A DNA stretch of 64,000 bases from assembly GCF_016132545.1 (NCBI RefSeq), contig NZ_CP066167.1, positions 1 to 64,000 on the forward strand. Reading direction: 5' to 3'. The notes beneath the pieces are model-generated. The model had not been told where the DNA came from, did no database searches, and saw only the letters and a program-made list of their open reading frames with translations. Positions 39,530 to 46,882 of the stretch are shown piece after piece (position 1 is the stretch's first letter; each line of letters starts with the position of its first letter). The translations under genes were made by a program, and so were the position numbers. The stretch comes from Spongiibacter nanhainus. GTDB lineage: Bacteria; Pseudomonadota; Gammaproteobacteria; Pseudomonadales; Spongiibacteraceae.

Positions 39530-40759
39530 TTATTCCTCTACCACACTGAAGGTCAGCCCGGCGTGCTTCTCCAAGCGGGTTTGCAGGGTATTGCCCAGGC
39601 CGCTGGCGGGGGTCCAGAAGCCACCGGGGCAGGCTTCTCTGTCCACGTCTTGCAGCAGGCACAAGCCCGATTGCGCCAGCATCTTGGAGGTAGAGCCGTA
39701 ACCGGGGTCCCGGTCGCCGGTCACTTTACCCACCAGCGTGTTGCCCTGCTCGTCGCTGGCGTAGAAGCGCATATCGTAAAAGCCGGCCAGTTGCTCTTCG
39801 GGGCTGGGACCCTCGCCGGGTTCCGGCAGGATTTTACCCAGTAGCCAGCGACCGGGGCGCAAGCTGGCGGTGAGCATAAAGCCACCCAGTCCGGCGCCCA
39901 TTGCGGTGGCCTTGGCGCGACCGCTTAACCCTTTGCCCACCAGGAAGGTTTCCTGATAGCGGAAATCGGGGCCGTACTGCTCCTCTAACAGGAAGTTACT
40001 GCGGTGGACGATGCGGGTATTGATGGCCGCCATGATAAAGGGGGCCGTCCAGTAATCGCTGAGGGCGTCATACTCGGCCAGCCCCGGATTGTGCTGGTGG
40101 ACTTTGTGTTTAGCCCCCGGGCACAGCAGATAGGGGTCGGCCATTTTTTTACGCAGCTTGGGGTCGTCGGCGGCTTCCTTCATTACATTCATCAGGCTGG
40201 CGTAGGTGCCACCGGAGAATCCACCCTTGGCGGCCTTCATGCCCATATGCACGGTGCTGGCGGGCTTGCCGAATTTCTCCTGGAATTTCTGCTGGGTGTA
40301 ATACACCCCCAGGTCTGAAGGGATGGAGTCAAAGCCACAGCAGTTGACGATCCGGGCGCCGCTGGCTTTGGCGGAGGCTTCGTGGGCCTCCAGCATGTGG
40401 TGAATCCACTGTACTTCGCCGGTGAGGTCGCAGTAGTCGGTGCCGGTTTCGGCGCAGCACTGCAAGAGGGTGCTGCCGTAGAGGGCGTAGGGGCCAACGG
40501 TGGTCATCACCACTTTGGTTTGTCGGCACATTTGCGTCAGGGCGACACTGTCGCTGGCGTCGGCGATGATGGTGGGCAGGTCACTCTGACCCAGCTCGGC
40601 TTTGAGTTGATCGAGTTTGGCGGCGCTGCGACCCGCGATGGCCCACTTCAATGCCGGCTCGGGGTTGAGTGCGACAAAGTCGGTCAGGTAACGGGCGAGG
40701 ATTTTGCCGACAAAGCTGGTGGCGCCGTAAACGACGATATCGAAGGATTGGTTTTCCAT
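39530..40759 (-). CDS. Saccharopine dehydrogenase-like oxidoreductase
   Basis: The 409-residue product has an N-terminal Rossmann fold (FDIVVYGATSFVGKILARYL), a second catalytic-like region (NCCGFDSIPSDLGV) and a hydrophobic segment near residue 280. This is the layout of saccharopine dehydrogenase-like proteins such as mycobacterial trans-acting enoyl reductases. The substrate is unknown. It is convergent with the HAD gene and lies 64 bp downstream of the small lipoprotein gene, past an inverted repeat. Confidence 0.8.
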   Translation of the reverse strand: MENQSFDIVVYGATSFVGKILARYLTDFVALNPEPALKWAIAGRSAAKLDQLKAELGQSDLPTIIADASDSVALTQMCRQTKVVMTTVGPYALYGSTLLQCCAETGTDYCDLTGEVQWIHHMLEAHEASAKASGARIVNCCGFDSIPSDLGVYYTQQKFQEKFGKPASTVHMGMKAAKGGFSGGTYASLMNVMKEAADDPKLRKKMADPYLLCPGAKHKVHQHNPGLAEYDALSDYWTAPFIMAAINTRIVHRSNFLLEEQYGPDFRYQETFLVGKGLSGRAKATAMGAGLGGFMLTASLRPGRWLLGKILPEPGEGPSPEEQLAGFYDMRFYASDEQGNTLVGKVTGDRDPGYGSTSKMLAQSGLCLLQDVDREACPGGFWTPASGLGNTLQTRLEKHAGLTFSVVEE

Positions 40760-40800
40760 AGTTTCCGTGTCTTATTGGTTGGTGAATGGTGGGTATCGGT

Positions 40801-40827
40801 CTAGTTCACACGCGTCGAGTGAACTAG
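40801..40827. promoter_or_regulatory. 9-bp inverted repeat between the small lipoprotein and oxidoreductase genes
   Basis: CTAGTTCAC and GTGAACTAG (perfect, 9 bp) flank a 9-nt spacer. It overlaps the stop codon of the small lipoprotein gene (40824-40826) and lies 42 bp upstream of the oxidoreductase start. It could be an operator for that gene or a hairpin ending the upstream transcript. Confidence 0.5.
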
Positions 40828-41003
40828 TCGATGTAGTCGGGTGTGTTAGCTATACAGTTTTTTCGGTCAGTTGGATGGAGAATCTTCTCGCATTCCCGCA
40901 GCCGCCATTCCCGGGCATCGTCAAATTCCTGGCCGGCGCAGGCAACAAGAAGCCAGGCGCTTGCGGCGGCAACAAACAGGTTTCGCGCGCGAGGTGTCGT
41001 CAT
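40824..41003 (-). CDS. Very small lipoprotein (59 aa), coupled to the esterase gene
   Basis: This short minus-strand gene encodes 59 residues: a basic start (MTTPRARNL), a hydrophobic segment and a lipobox LVAC with Cys at about 21-22, then a charged region REWRLRECEKILH and a C-terminus with Cys in KNCIANTP. The ATG overlaps the stop of the upstream esterase lipoprotein gene as ATGA, the spacing seen for coupled genes. Two cysteines (C39 and C50) in the mature part could form a disulfide. Function is not recognised. Confidence 0.72.
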   Translation of the reverse strand: MTTPRARNLFVAAASAWLLVACAGQEFDDAREWRLRECEKILHPTDRKNCIANTPDYID

Positions 41004-41878
41004 AATGCAGGCAGTAATCCTTTGATAAAGCGGTCGACATTGTCAGTGTAGCGGCTCTGCTCCCCCAAATCGCTATTGATGGCGCCGTGGCTCAGGTCCA
41101 CCGGCAGCACCTCGGTGCGTACCGCCAGCTTGTCGGCCTGGGAGGCAAAGTGCTGGGCGTGGCTGCAACTGTTGTCGCGGCGGGTGGAGCACACCAGCAG
41201 CAATGGTTTGACGCCGGGATGCAGTTGGCGCAGCGGCGAGGTTTTGCGCCAGTAGTCGGGGTCGTCGCCAAAGGCGCGATCGTAGAGCCGGGGGTGGCGC
41301 TCGGTCATGATGGCTTCCACATCCAGGGCGGCGGTGTCCAGGGACACTGTGCCCAGCACACCGTCAAGGGAGCCGCCGAGCTTGGGATCGGTGGCCACCA
41401 GGGTGACCAAGTGGGCACCGGCGGAATGGCCCATGGCGACAATGCGATCGGGGTCGCCGCCCCACTGCGCTGCGTGCTGCTGGATATAGCCCAACGCGGC
41501 GGCCACATCTTCAGCCTGGGTGTAGGGGGCGGTGTCGGGGAGCATGCGATAATTGAGGGAGATAAACAGCCAGCCCTGTTTACCCCAATAAGCCAACTTG
41601 TTGTTCACTACGGCGCGGTTGGCTTTGTCACCGATACGCCAGGCACCGCCGTGCACCATCACCAGTATTGGCGCCCGTGTTTGGGCGTTGGGGCGATAGA
41701 CATCCATGCGCTGGCGCTCGGCGTCGCCGTAAGCGACTTCGATGGGCGCGCGCCCGCTGGTAAGGGCACCGGCCTGGCAGGCACTGAGTGGCGCAACGGC
41801 CAGAGCGCCAAGCAAAACCAGCCACAATCGCCGCCCGCGACTGCTCCTGCCCGTGTGAGCTGAGCGGGATGAGCTCAC
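41000..41878 (-). CDS. Lipoprotein alpha/beta hydrolase (esterase-like)
   Basis: The 292-residue product has a lipoprotein-type signal (Arg-rich start, hydrophobic 19-30, lipobox LSAC with C34). The catalytic part has the HGGAW oxyanion motif at 76-80 and the nucleophile elbow GHSAG with S152, as in hormone-sensitive-lipase-like esterases. It lies 4 bp after the CBS gene on the same strand, and its stop overlaps the small lipoprotein start. Substrate unknown. Confidence 0.83.
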   Translation of the reverse strand: MSSSRSAHTGRSSRGRRLWLVLLGALAVAPLSACQAGALTSGRAPIEVAYGDAERQRMDVYRPNAQTRAPILVMVHGGAWRIGDKANRAVVNNKLAYWGKQGWLFISLNYRMLPDTAPYTQAEDVAAALGYIQQHAAQWGGDPDRIVAMGHSAGAHLVTLVATDPKLGGSLDGVLGTVSLDTAALDVEAIMTERHPRLYDRAFGDDPDYWRKTSPLRQLHPGVKPLLLVCSTRRDNSCSHAQHFASQADKLAVRTEVLPVDLSHGAINSDLGEQSRYTDNVDRFIKGLLPAL

Positions 41879-41882
41879 TCGA

Positions 41883-42308
41883 TCAGGCGATTTTGCTAGG
41901 GGCGTCGCAGTGGCTGCGGCTTTCCCACAGGGCCTGGAGAATGTCGCTGCGGGTGATTAGGCCCACCAGAGTGCCGTCGTCGATCACCGGGTAGAGCTTG
42001 GGCTTGTTTTTGCCCATGGCCTGGGCCAGGTCGACGATATTCTGGTCGGGTCGAGCCGACAGCACTTCGGTGAACATCACATCGTCCACAATGGGCGCAC
42101 CCTCGCAGTGGTAGCTGCTCACCAGCATGGAGTGAATGCAGTCCTGCTCGGAGACAAAGCCCACCACCGAGCCGGTTTGACTTACCACTGGCAGGCCCAT
42201 AACGCCATATTTGCGCAGTGTTTCCACCACATCGCCCAGCGCGGCGCCCTGCTTGATATAGGGCGCGGGGCTTTTCATTACATCGCGAACAGCTAGTCCT
42301 TCACTCAT
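41883..42308 (-). CDS. CBS-domain pair protein
   Basis: The 141-residue product is two CBS domains (VRDVMKSPAPYIKQGAALGD at about 7-26 and VDDVMFTEVLSARPDQNIVD near 75-94), a module that binds adenine nucleotides and usually senses energy status. No fused catalytic domain. The ribosome site gaggac lies just upstream on the minus strand. It starts the CBS-esterase-small lipoprotein operon. Confidence 0.88.
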   Translation of the reverse strand: MSEGLAVRDVMKSPAPYIKQGAALGDVVETLRKYGVMGLPVVSQTGSVVGFVSEQDCIHSMLVSSYHCEGAPIVDDVMFTEVLSARPDQNIVDLAQAMGKNKPKLYPVIDDGTLVGLITRSDILQALWESRSHCDAPSKIA

Positions 42309-42348
42309 GGTTGTCCTCCTTGTTCAGAGGTATTCAAGGTATCGGGTG

Positions 42349-42376
42349 ATTTGGCCTGTATTGCTACAGACCAAAT
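42349..42376. promoter_or_regulatory. Inverted repeat upstream of the CBS gene
   Basis: ATTTGGCCTGTA and TACAGACCAAAT flank a TTGC loop (12-bp arms, one mismatch). It lies 40 bp upstream of the CBS start codon, in a position expected for a promoter or operator. Confidence 0.5.
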
Positions 42377-42451
42377 AGTAAACGGTAAGTTTTACTATAC
42401 GCCGGTTATGGGCGTGCCGGTATGCTTTCGCGCCTATTGTGGCAATAAGTG

Positions 42452-42467
42452 CAGCCTATCGAGGCTG
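42452..42467 (-). terminator. Weak hairpin after the pirin gene
   Basis: A 6-bp stem (CAGCCT / AGGCTG) with a 4-nt loop lies 3 bp past the pirin stop on the minus strand. There is only a mixed T/A tract after it, so it is a weak candidate. Confidence 0.35.
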
Positions 42468-42469
42468 TG

Positions 42470-43345
42470 CTATTGATCGGCGGTAAGAGCGCCGTCCCGG
42501 TAATCCCTTAGCGCCTGTTCGATCTCGGCGCTACTGTTCATCACAAAGGGGCCGTACTGGGCCACGGGTTCACCAAAGGGCTTGCCAGCCAAAACCAGGG
42601 CCCGCCCGCCACCGTCGCCGCCTTGCAGGCGCAAGCTGTCGCCATCGCTCGACACCGCCACCTCGTTGCTGCCCAGCACCTCATCGCCGAGGGTCATATT
42701 GCCCTCGTAGAGATAAACCAGGGCGTTGTACCCGGGGGTGATGGCGATATCCATGTCATTGCCGGCGGGCAGCTCGATATCTAAATACAAGGGGTCGCTG
42801 CTCAGCTGACGGCCATCCAGGCCATTGACGGCGCCCTGGCTGCTCTGGCCATTGAGGCTGGTGCGCCCGGCGATATGGACGACGCGGGTGCCATTCTCAA
42901 ATTCATGGCGGGTGAGCTGGTCGGCGGGAATATCCCGGTAGGCCGCCGGCTGCATCTTTTCGCTGCTGTGGAGGTTGATCCACAACTGAAAGCCCCGCAT
43001 GCGGCCTTCGGTCTGCTGGGGCATCTCTGAGTGGATCACGCCTCGGCCGGCAGTCATCCACTGCACGTCGCCGGGGCGCAAATCGCCGCGGTTACCCATG
43101 TGATCCTCGTGGAGCATATGACCGTCCAGCATATAGGTCACGGTCTCAAAACCCCGATGAGGGTGTGAAGGAAACCCGGCCAGGTAGTCCTCGGGCTGGT
43201 CAGAAAAAAACTCGTCCAACATCAGGAATGGGTCGAGCCGGGCCAGCTGCGATTGACCAAGGCTGCGCTTGAGCTTTACCCCGGCGCCATCGCTGGCCGG
43301 TACGGCGGCGAGCCGCCGGGCTATCTTGCGTGCTGTCATACTCAT
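42470..43345 (-). CDS. Pirin family cupin protein
   Basis: The 291-residue product is a bicupin of the pirin family. The N-terminal metal site is visible in LDEFF, SHPHRGFETVTYMLDG and GRGVIHSEMP (His and Glu ligands). Bacterial pirins include quercetin dioxygenases; the substrate here is unknown. It is 37 bp downstream of the azoreductase gene on the same strand, so both may be induced together by the divergent LysR regulator. Confidence 0.9.
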   Translation of the reverse strand: MSMTARKIARRLAAVPASDGAGVKLKRSLGQSQLARLDPFLMLDEFFSDQPEDYLAGFPSHPHRGFETVTYMLDGHMLHEDHMGNRGDLRPGDVQWMTAGRGVIHSEMPQQTEGRMRGFQLWINLHSSEKMQPAAYRDIPADQLTRHEFENGTRVVHIAGRTSLNGQSSQGAVNGLDGRQLSSDPLYLDIELPAGNDMDIAITPGYNALVYLYEGNMTLGDEVLGSNEVAVSSDGDSLRLQGGDGGGRALVLAGKPFGEPVAQYGPFVMNSSAEIEQALRDYRDGALTADQ

Positions 43346-43382
43346 TCCTCCCCTGCTGTCGGTATATAAAGAGGATCGCCGG

Positions 43383-43985
43383 CTAGGCTGCGCGGCGGTC
43401 GATTTGCTGCTGGGCGTCGTGAATCGCTGGCTGTGCCTGCTCGTCGCCCATGTTCAAACCCTCGGCGTAAATAAAGTCCACCTGAGTCAGGCCCATCAGG
43501 CCGAGTATGTCCTTCACATATTGGGTCTGGCTGTCCTGGGGCGTACCGGCATACATGCCACCGCGGGCGGCCAACACGGTCACCGCTTTGTCCTCCAGCA
43601 ATCCCTGGGGGCCATTGGCGGTGTAGCGGAAGGTCTCGCCGGCCCGGGCCACGTGGTCGATCCACGCCTTAAAGGTCGAGGGTACACCCATGTTGTACAT
43701 CGGCAGGGCGATAACGATCTCGTCGGCGCGGCGCAATTCGTCGATCAACTGGTCGGAGAATGCCGCGACCTCGCGCTGTGCTTCGCTGCGCTCCGCCGCC
43801 GGGGTGGTGAAGGCAGCAAAGCGCTCACCGTCCAGGTGGGGGACGGGGTCGGCGTGGAGATCGCGACGGATAATGGCAACATCGTCGCCACGGTCCTGGC
43901 GCTTGGCGATGTAACGATCTGCCAACTGGGTGGATTGGCCGGCACTGCCGGATAGGCTACTGCTGATATAAAGAATCTGTGTCAT
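43383..43985 (-). CDS. azoR: FMN-dependent NADH-azoreductase
   Basis: The 200-residue product is a flavodoxin-fold reductase: a phosphate-binding SSLSGSAGQSTQLAD near the N-terminus, PMYNMGVPSTFKAWIDHV near residue 95 and AARGGMYAG further on. AzoR-type enzymes reduce quinones and azo compounds with NADH. It is divergent from the LysR gene and upstream of pirin, a common stress-response arrangement. Confidence 0.92.
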   Translation of the reverse strand: MTQILYISSSLSGSAGQSTQLADRYIAKRQDRGDDVAIIRRDLHADPVPHLDGERFAAFTTPAAERSEAQREVAAFSDQLIDELRRADEIVIALPMYNMGVPSTFKAWIDHVARAGETFRYTANGPQGLLEDKAVTVLAARGGMYAGTPQDSQTQYVKDILGLMGLTQVDFIYAEGLNMGDEQAQPAIHDAQQQIDRRAA

Positions 43986-44026
43986 GGCTGAGTCCTTGTG
44001 TTTGCTGTGCTGTGACTCCTATTTAA

Positions 44027-44075
44027 TGATTGATTTTTTGATTTAAAAAGCGCAATTTACCCATCTAATCAATCA
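44027..44075. promoter_or_regulatory. Inverted repeat in the azoR-LysR intergenic region
   Basis: TGATTGATT and AATCAATCA (perfect, 9 bp) flank 31 bp of AT-rich sequence in the 106-bp divergent gap. It is a plausible operator for the LysR regulator. Confidence 0.5.
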
Positions 44076-44091
44076 GTTTATTTGAACTATT

Positions 44092-44988
44092 ATGCGTGGA
44101 CCCCGGACCAGCCTGGATCAGTGGCACTGTTTTTTGGCGGTGGTGGATGAAGGCAGCTATGCCCGTGCCGCCGAGACACTGCACAAAAGCCAGTCGGCAG
44201 TGACTTACGCGATCCAAAAGCTTGAGGAGCAGTTGGGGGTGCCGGTGTTCGAGATTCGTGGCCGCAAGGCGGAGCTCACCGAGTCTGGCCAGATGCTCTA
44301 CCGCCGTGGGCGGGCGCTGATTGACGAAGCCCTGCGATTGGAGGGCGCGGCCCACTCGGTGTCGGCGGGGGTGGAGCCCCAGCTGCGGATCGTGAGCGAT
44401 ACCCTGTTCCCCAAACCGGCGATGTTGGACTGCCTCACCGACCTGGCCGAGCACTTCCCCGATACTCGTATCGAATGCCTGGAAACTGTGCTCAGTGGTG
44501 CCGAGGAAGCACTGCTGGAGCGGCGCTGCGATATTGCCCTCACCGGCATCGTGCCGCCGGGGTTCTTGGGGGATCACCTGCTGCGGGTGCGCTTTGTGGC
44601 GGTGGCGGCGGCGAATCACCCGCTGCACCAATTGGGGCGGGAGCTGGACTACCGTGACCTGCGGCCCTACCGTCAGTTGGTGGTGCGGGACTCGGGGATG
44701 CGCAGGCAGCGGGATTCGGGCTGGTTGGATGCCGCTCAGCGGCTGACTGTCAGTCGCATCGATATGTCGGTGAGCGCGGTGGCCCGGGGCATTGGTTTTG
44801 CCTGGCTGCCGGAGGTGGCGATGCGGGACGAGTTGGCTCGGGGCGATGTGGTGCCGCTGCCCATGGTGGAAGGGGGCGAACGTTTTGCCGACCTGTTTCT
44901 GGTGGTGCCGGAGCGGGATAACGCCGGCCCGGCGACCCGCCACTGCGAGGCGCTACTGCGCAATGCCGTTGCCAATCTGGAGTGCTAG
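44092..44988 (+). CDS. LysR family transcriptional regulator
   Basis: The 298-residue product has the N-terminal winged HTH of LysR proteins (about 8-66; ARAAETLHKSQSAVTYAIQK) and a periplasmic-binding-like effector domain. It lies divergent from azoR, the classical arrangement, so it most likely controls azoR and perhaps pirin. The DinB-like gene begins 2 bp downstream. Confidence 0.9.
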   Translation: MRGPRTSLDQWHCFLAVVDEGSYARAAETLHKSQSAVTYAIQKLEEQLGVPVFEIRGRKAELTESGQMLYRRGRALIDEALRLEGAAHSVSAGVEPQLRIVSDTLFPKPAMLDCLTDLAEHFPDTRIECLETVLSGAEEALLERRCDIALTGIVPPGFLGDHLLRVRFVAVAAANHPLHQLGRELDYRDLRPYRQLVVRDSGMRRQRDSGWLDAAQRLTVSRIDMSVSAVARGIGFAWLPEVAMRDELARGDVVPLPMVEGGERFADLFLVVPERDNAGPATRHCEALLRNAVANLEC

Positions 44989-44990
44989 CA

Positions 44991-45530
44991 ATGGACTTGA
45001 GTACACAGTTTCAGGGCTTGAGTCACTACAACCGGGATATGAATGCGCGCCTGTTGGACGGCTGCGAACAGCTGGACAGCACTGAGCTGGCCAAAGATCG
45101 CGGTGCGTTCTTCGGATCGATACTGGGAACGTTAAACCATCTACTGGTGGCCGACATCATGTGGATGCGGCGCTTTGTGGCGCTATCTTCTCCAGCGACT
45201 CAGCATTTACGCACTGCCCAGCAGCCACCGGAGCCGACCGCGCTGGATGAAATACTGGCGCCGGATCTGGCCAGGCTGCGCCCCTGGCGGCAGCGTTTGG
45301 ATGAAGACATGGTGACGTTTTGCCAGGCGCTGACCCAGGATGACTTTGCTGCGACCCTGCACTATCGCAACCGCCGGGGCGACCCTTTCAGCAAATGTTT
45401 TGGCGCCGTGCTGTTGCACCTCTTTAACCACCAGACCCACCATCGAGGGCAGATCACCACCTTGCTTAGCCAGCTGGGCGTGGATGTTGGCGCCACTGAC
45501 TACCTGCTGTGGATTCCGGAAGCCGACTGA
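44991..45530 (+). CDS. DinB family protein
   Basis: The 179-residue product (the ATG at 44991 is preferred over an upstream in-frame codon overlapping the LysR stop) is a DinB/YfiT-like four-helix protein with metal-ligand histidines in LNHLLVADIMW and NHQTHHRGQ. Members are often thiol- or metal-dependent transferases of unknown substrate. It is tightly linked to the LysR gene. Confidence 0.85.
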   Translation: MDLSTQFQGLSHYNRDMNARLLDGCEQLDSTELAKDRGAFFGSILGTLNHLLVADIMWMRRFVALSSPATQHLRTAQQPPEPTALDEILAPDLARLRPWRQRLDEDMVTFCQALTQDDFAATLHYRNRRGDPFSKCFGAVLLHLFNHQTHHRGQITTLLSQLGVDVGATDYLLWIPEAD

Positions 45531-45577
45531 CCATAAAAAGCCCCGGCAGTCACCCGCCAGGGCTTTCGGTTAGCTCG

Positions 45578-45601
45578 GTTTTAGAAAGCGCTTTCTAAAA
45601 C
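45578..45601. repeat. 24-bp perfect palindrome between convergent genes
   Basis: The two 12-nt arms are GTTTTAGAAAGC and GCTTTCTAAAAC, with no spacer. The core AGAAAGCGCTTTCT has the shape of a LacI-family operator, but no LacI regulator is encoded nearby. It follows the DinB stop by 48 bp and may also form a bidirectional hairpin. A GC-rich hairpin-like sequence (AAAGCCC...GGGCTTT) just upstream could end the DinB transcript. Confidence 0.6.
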
Positions 45602-45623
45602 AGCCGCGCTTGGCGATGGGCCT

Positions 45624-45938
45624 CTAGTTGAGTGCCACAGCTACCGCGTTGTAGTGCCGTGCCAGTTGGTTAAATTCTCCGGCAATTTTTTCCAGGCGCA
45701 TCACTGCCATGTTGTAGAAGAAGGGATTGTTCTCCCCATCGCAACGCTCCAGGCGGGCTTGGGCAGTTTCCACGTAGTTGTGCACTTCGCCCTGCAGTGC
45801 CAGCACTTCCTGGTAGCTGCTGTTTTGCAGCTCGGGAATTTTGGGTGCGCCCAGAACCGCCGCTTGGGTGCAGCTGGCGTGGGCATTGGCTGAAATAAAA
45901 GTCAGTGAAACCAATAATGTAGCGATTAAAGTTCTCAT
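45624..45938 (-). CDS. Small secreted protein, unknown family (paralogue 1)
   Basis: The 104-residue product has a signal peptide (about 1-21, ending AHA-S) and a mature part with a Cys pair (CTQAAVLGAPKIPE and ERCDG) and an amphipathic helical C-terminus (AVMRLEKIAGEFNQL). A second gene with the same layout lies 360 bp away (46299-46625). A good ribosome site (aggagaaatg) precedes the ATG. No function is recognised; the protein should be periplasmic or outer-membrane associated. Confidence 0.75.
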   Translation of the reverse strand: MRTLIATLLVSLTFISANAHASCTQAAVLGAPKIPELQNSSYQEVLALQGEVHNYVETAQARLERCDGENNPFFYNMAVMRLEKIAGEFNQLARHYNAVAVALN

Positions 45939-46298
45939 CAGTCATTTCTCCTGTCGGTGACTATGAACGGCGAACGTTGAGCAGTTTTGCTACCTATATA
46001 CACAAATACGCGTATCTAGGATCTCGGCCTCAGTCACTTTTTCTCTCGGGGTGCTAGTCACCCTTTTCCACGTTTTTGCAGGATTTGGCAGCAAAGTTAC
46101 GCCGTTTCTCACCCTGGCTGAGGTAGGAGACCAGTTCATCTGGTTTTGATTACCGCTGAACTGAACACCAGTGTACAACAGCATTTGTTACGCTAAGTAG
46201 CACTGTATGGATTTGTTACGAAATTTTAAGAAAAGGTGTGTTCAAGTAACACTATCTAGGTGAGCTTCCCCCTGCCGCATGGCGCAGGGGGTGGGGGG
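45939..46298. other. 360-bp gap between the two small secreted-protein genes
   Basis: It holds the upstream region of the 45624 gene. Two direct repeats ATTTGTTACG (46183-46192 and 46211-46220) and one AAGTAACACT (46244-46253) are present, related to elements near the other two small secreted-protein genes. At its far end a hairpin (46268-46291, CCCCCTGC / GCAGGGGG) could end the 46299 gene. No further gene is seen. Confidence 0.55.
46268..46291 (-). terminator. Hairpin downstream of the second small secreted-protein gene
   Basis: An 8-bp perfect stem with an 8-nt loop begins 8 bp past the stop codon at 46299. No T run follows on the minus strand. Confidence 0.5.
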
Positions 46299-46625
46299 TT
46301 ACTTGGTGGCGACCGTCACGGAGGCGTTGTGGTGGGAAACCAGAGCGTTGTAACGCTCGGCGACCTGCTCCAGGTGCATCACCGCCAGGTTGTGAAAAAA
46401 CGGATAGTCCGGGTTGCTGGGGCTGTCGCACTTGGCCAGACGCTGCTCGGCATTGGCTATGTAGTCGTTGATTTCATCCTTCAGCTCGGCTACTTGGCTG
46501 AAGGTGGATTCTTGAACATCGGGCATTTTGGGTGTGCCAATGGTGGCAGCCTGGGTGCACAGCGTTTGGCTGTGTGCCGATACCAGCGGCAGTGAGGCAA
46601 TAATGGCAATGATCAGTGTTCTCAT
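46299..46625 (-). CDS. Small secreted protein, unknown family (paralogue 2)
   Basis: The ATG at 46625 is preferred over 46664 because an aaggag ribosome site lies 12 bp before it; the product is 108 residues. It has a signal peptide (about 1-20) and mirrors paralogue 1: LCTQAATIGTPKMPDV, then AKCDS, then AVMHLEQVAERYNAL and a matching C-terminus. Even the 5' leader (GTTCGCCGTTCAT) is shared, showing gene duplication. Unknown function. Confidence 0.75.
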   Translation of the reverse strand: MRTLIIAIIASLPLVSAHSQTLCTQAATIGTPKMPDVQESTFSQVAELKDEINDYIANAEQRLAKCDSPSNPDYPFFHNLAVMHLEQVAERYNALVSHHNASVTVATK

Positions 46626-46882
46626 GGGCTGGCTCTCCTTTGGATGACCATGAACGGCGAACAAAACAAGTGTTACCGGGGGTGTAGTAGCAAGGTGGCT
46701 GAGCCGCTTCCCCAGCAGTCAATTTCGGCTCATCTCGCGAGCCCTAGGGTGAAGTCGAGAGCAAGAAACGGGAGGCAAAAGCGCCACATGGCGGTGATTC
46801 GGGCCCCATTCCTGCCTAGTCAATTCGCTGTTGTTTCAACGAACGTTACCCACTGTATCAAAAAGTAACGTGTTGCGGAACG

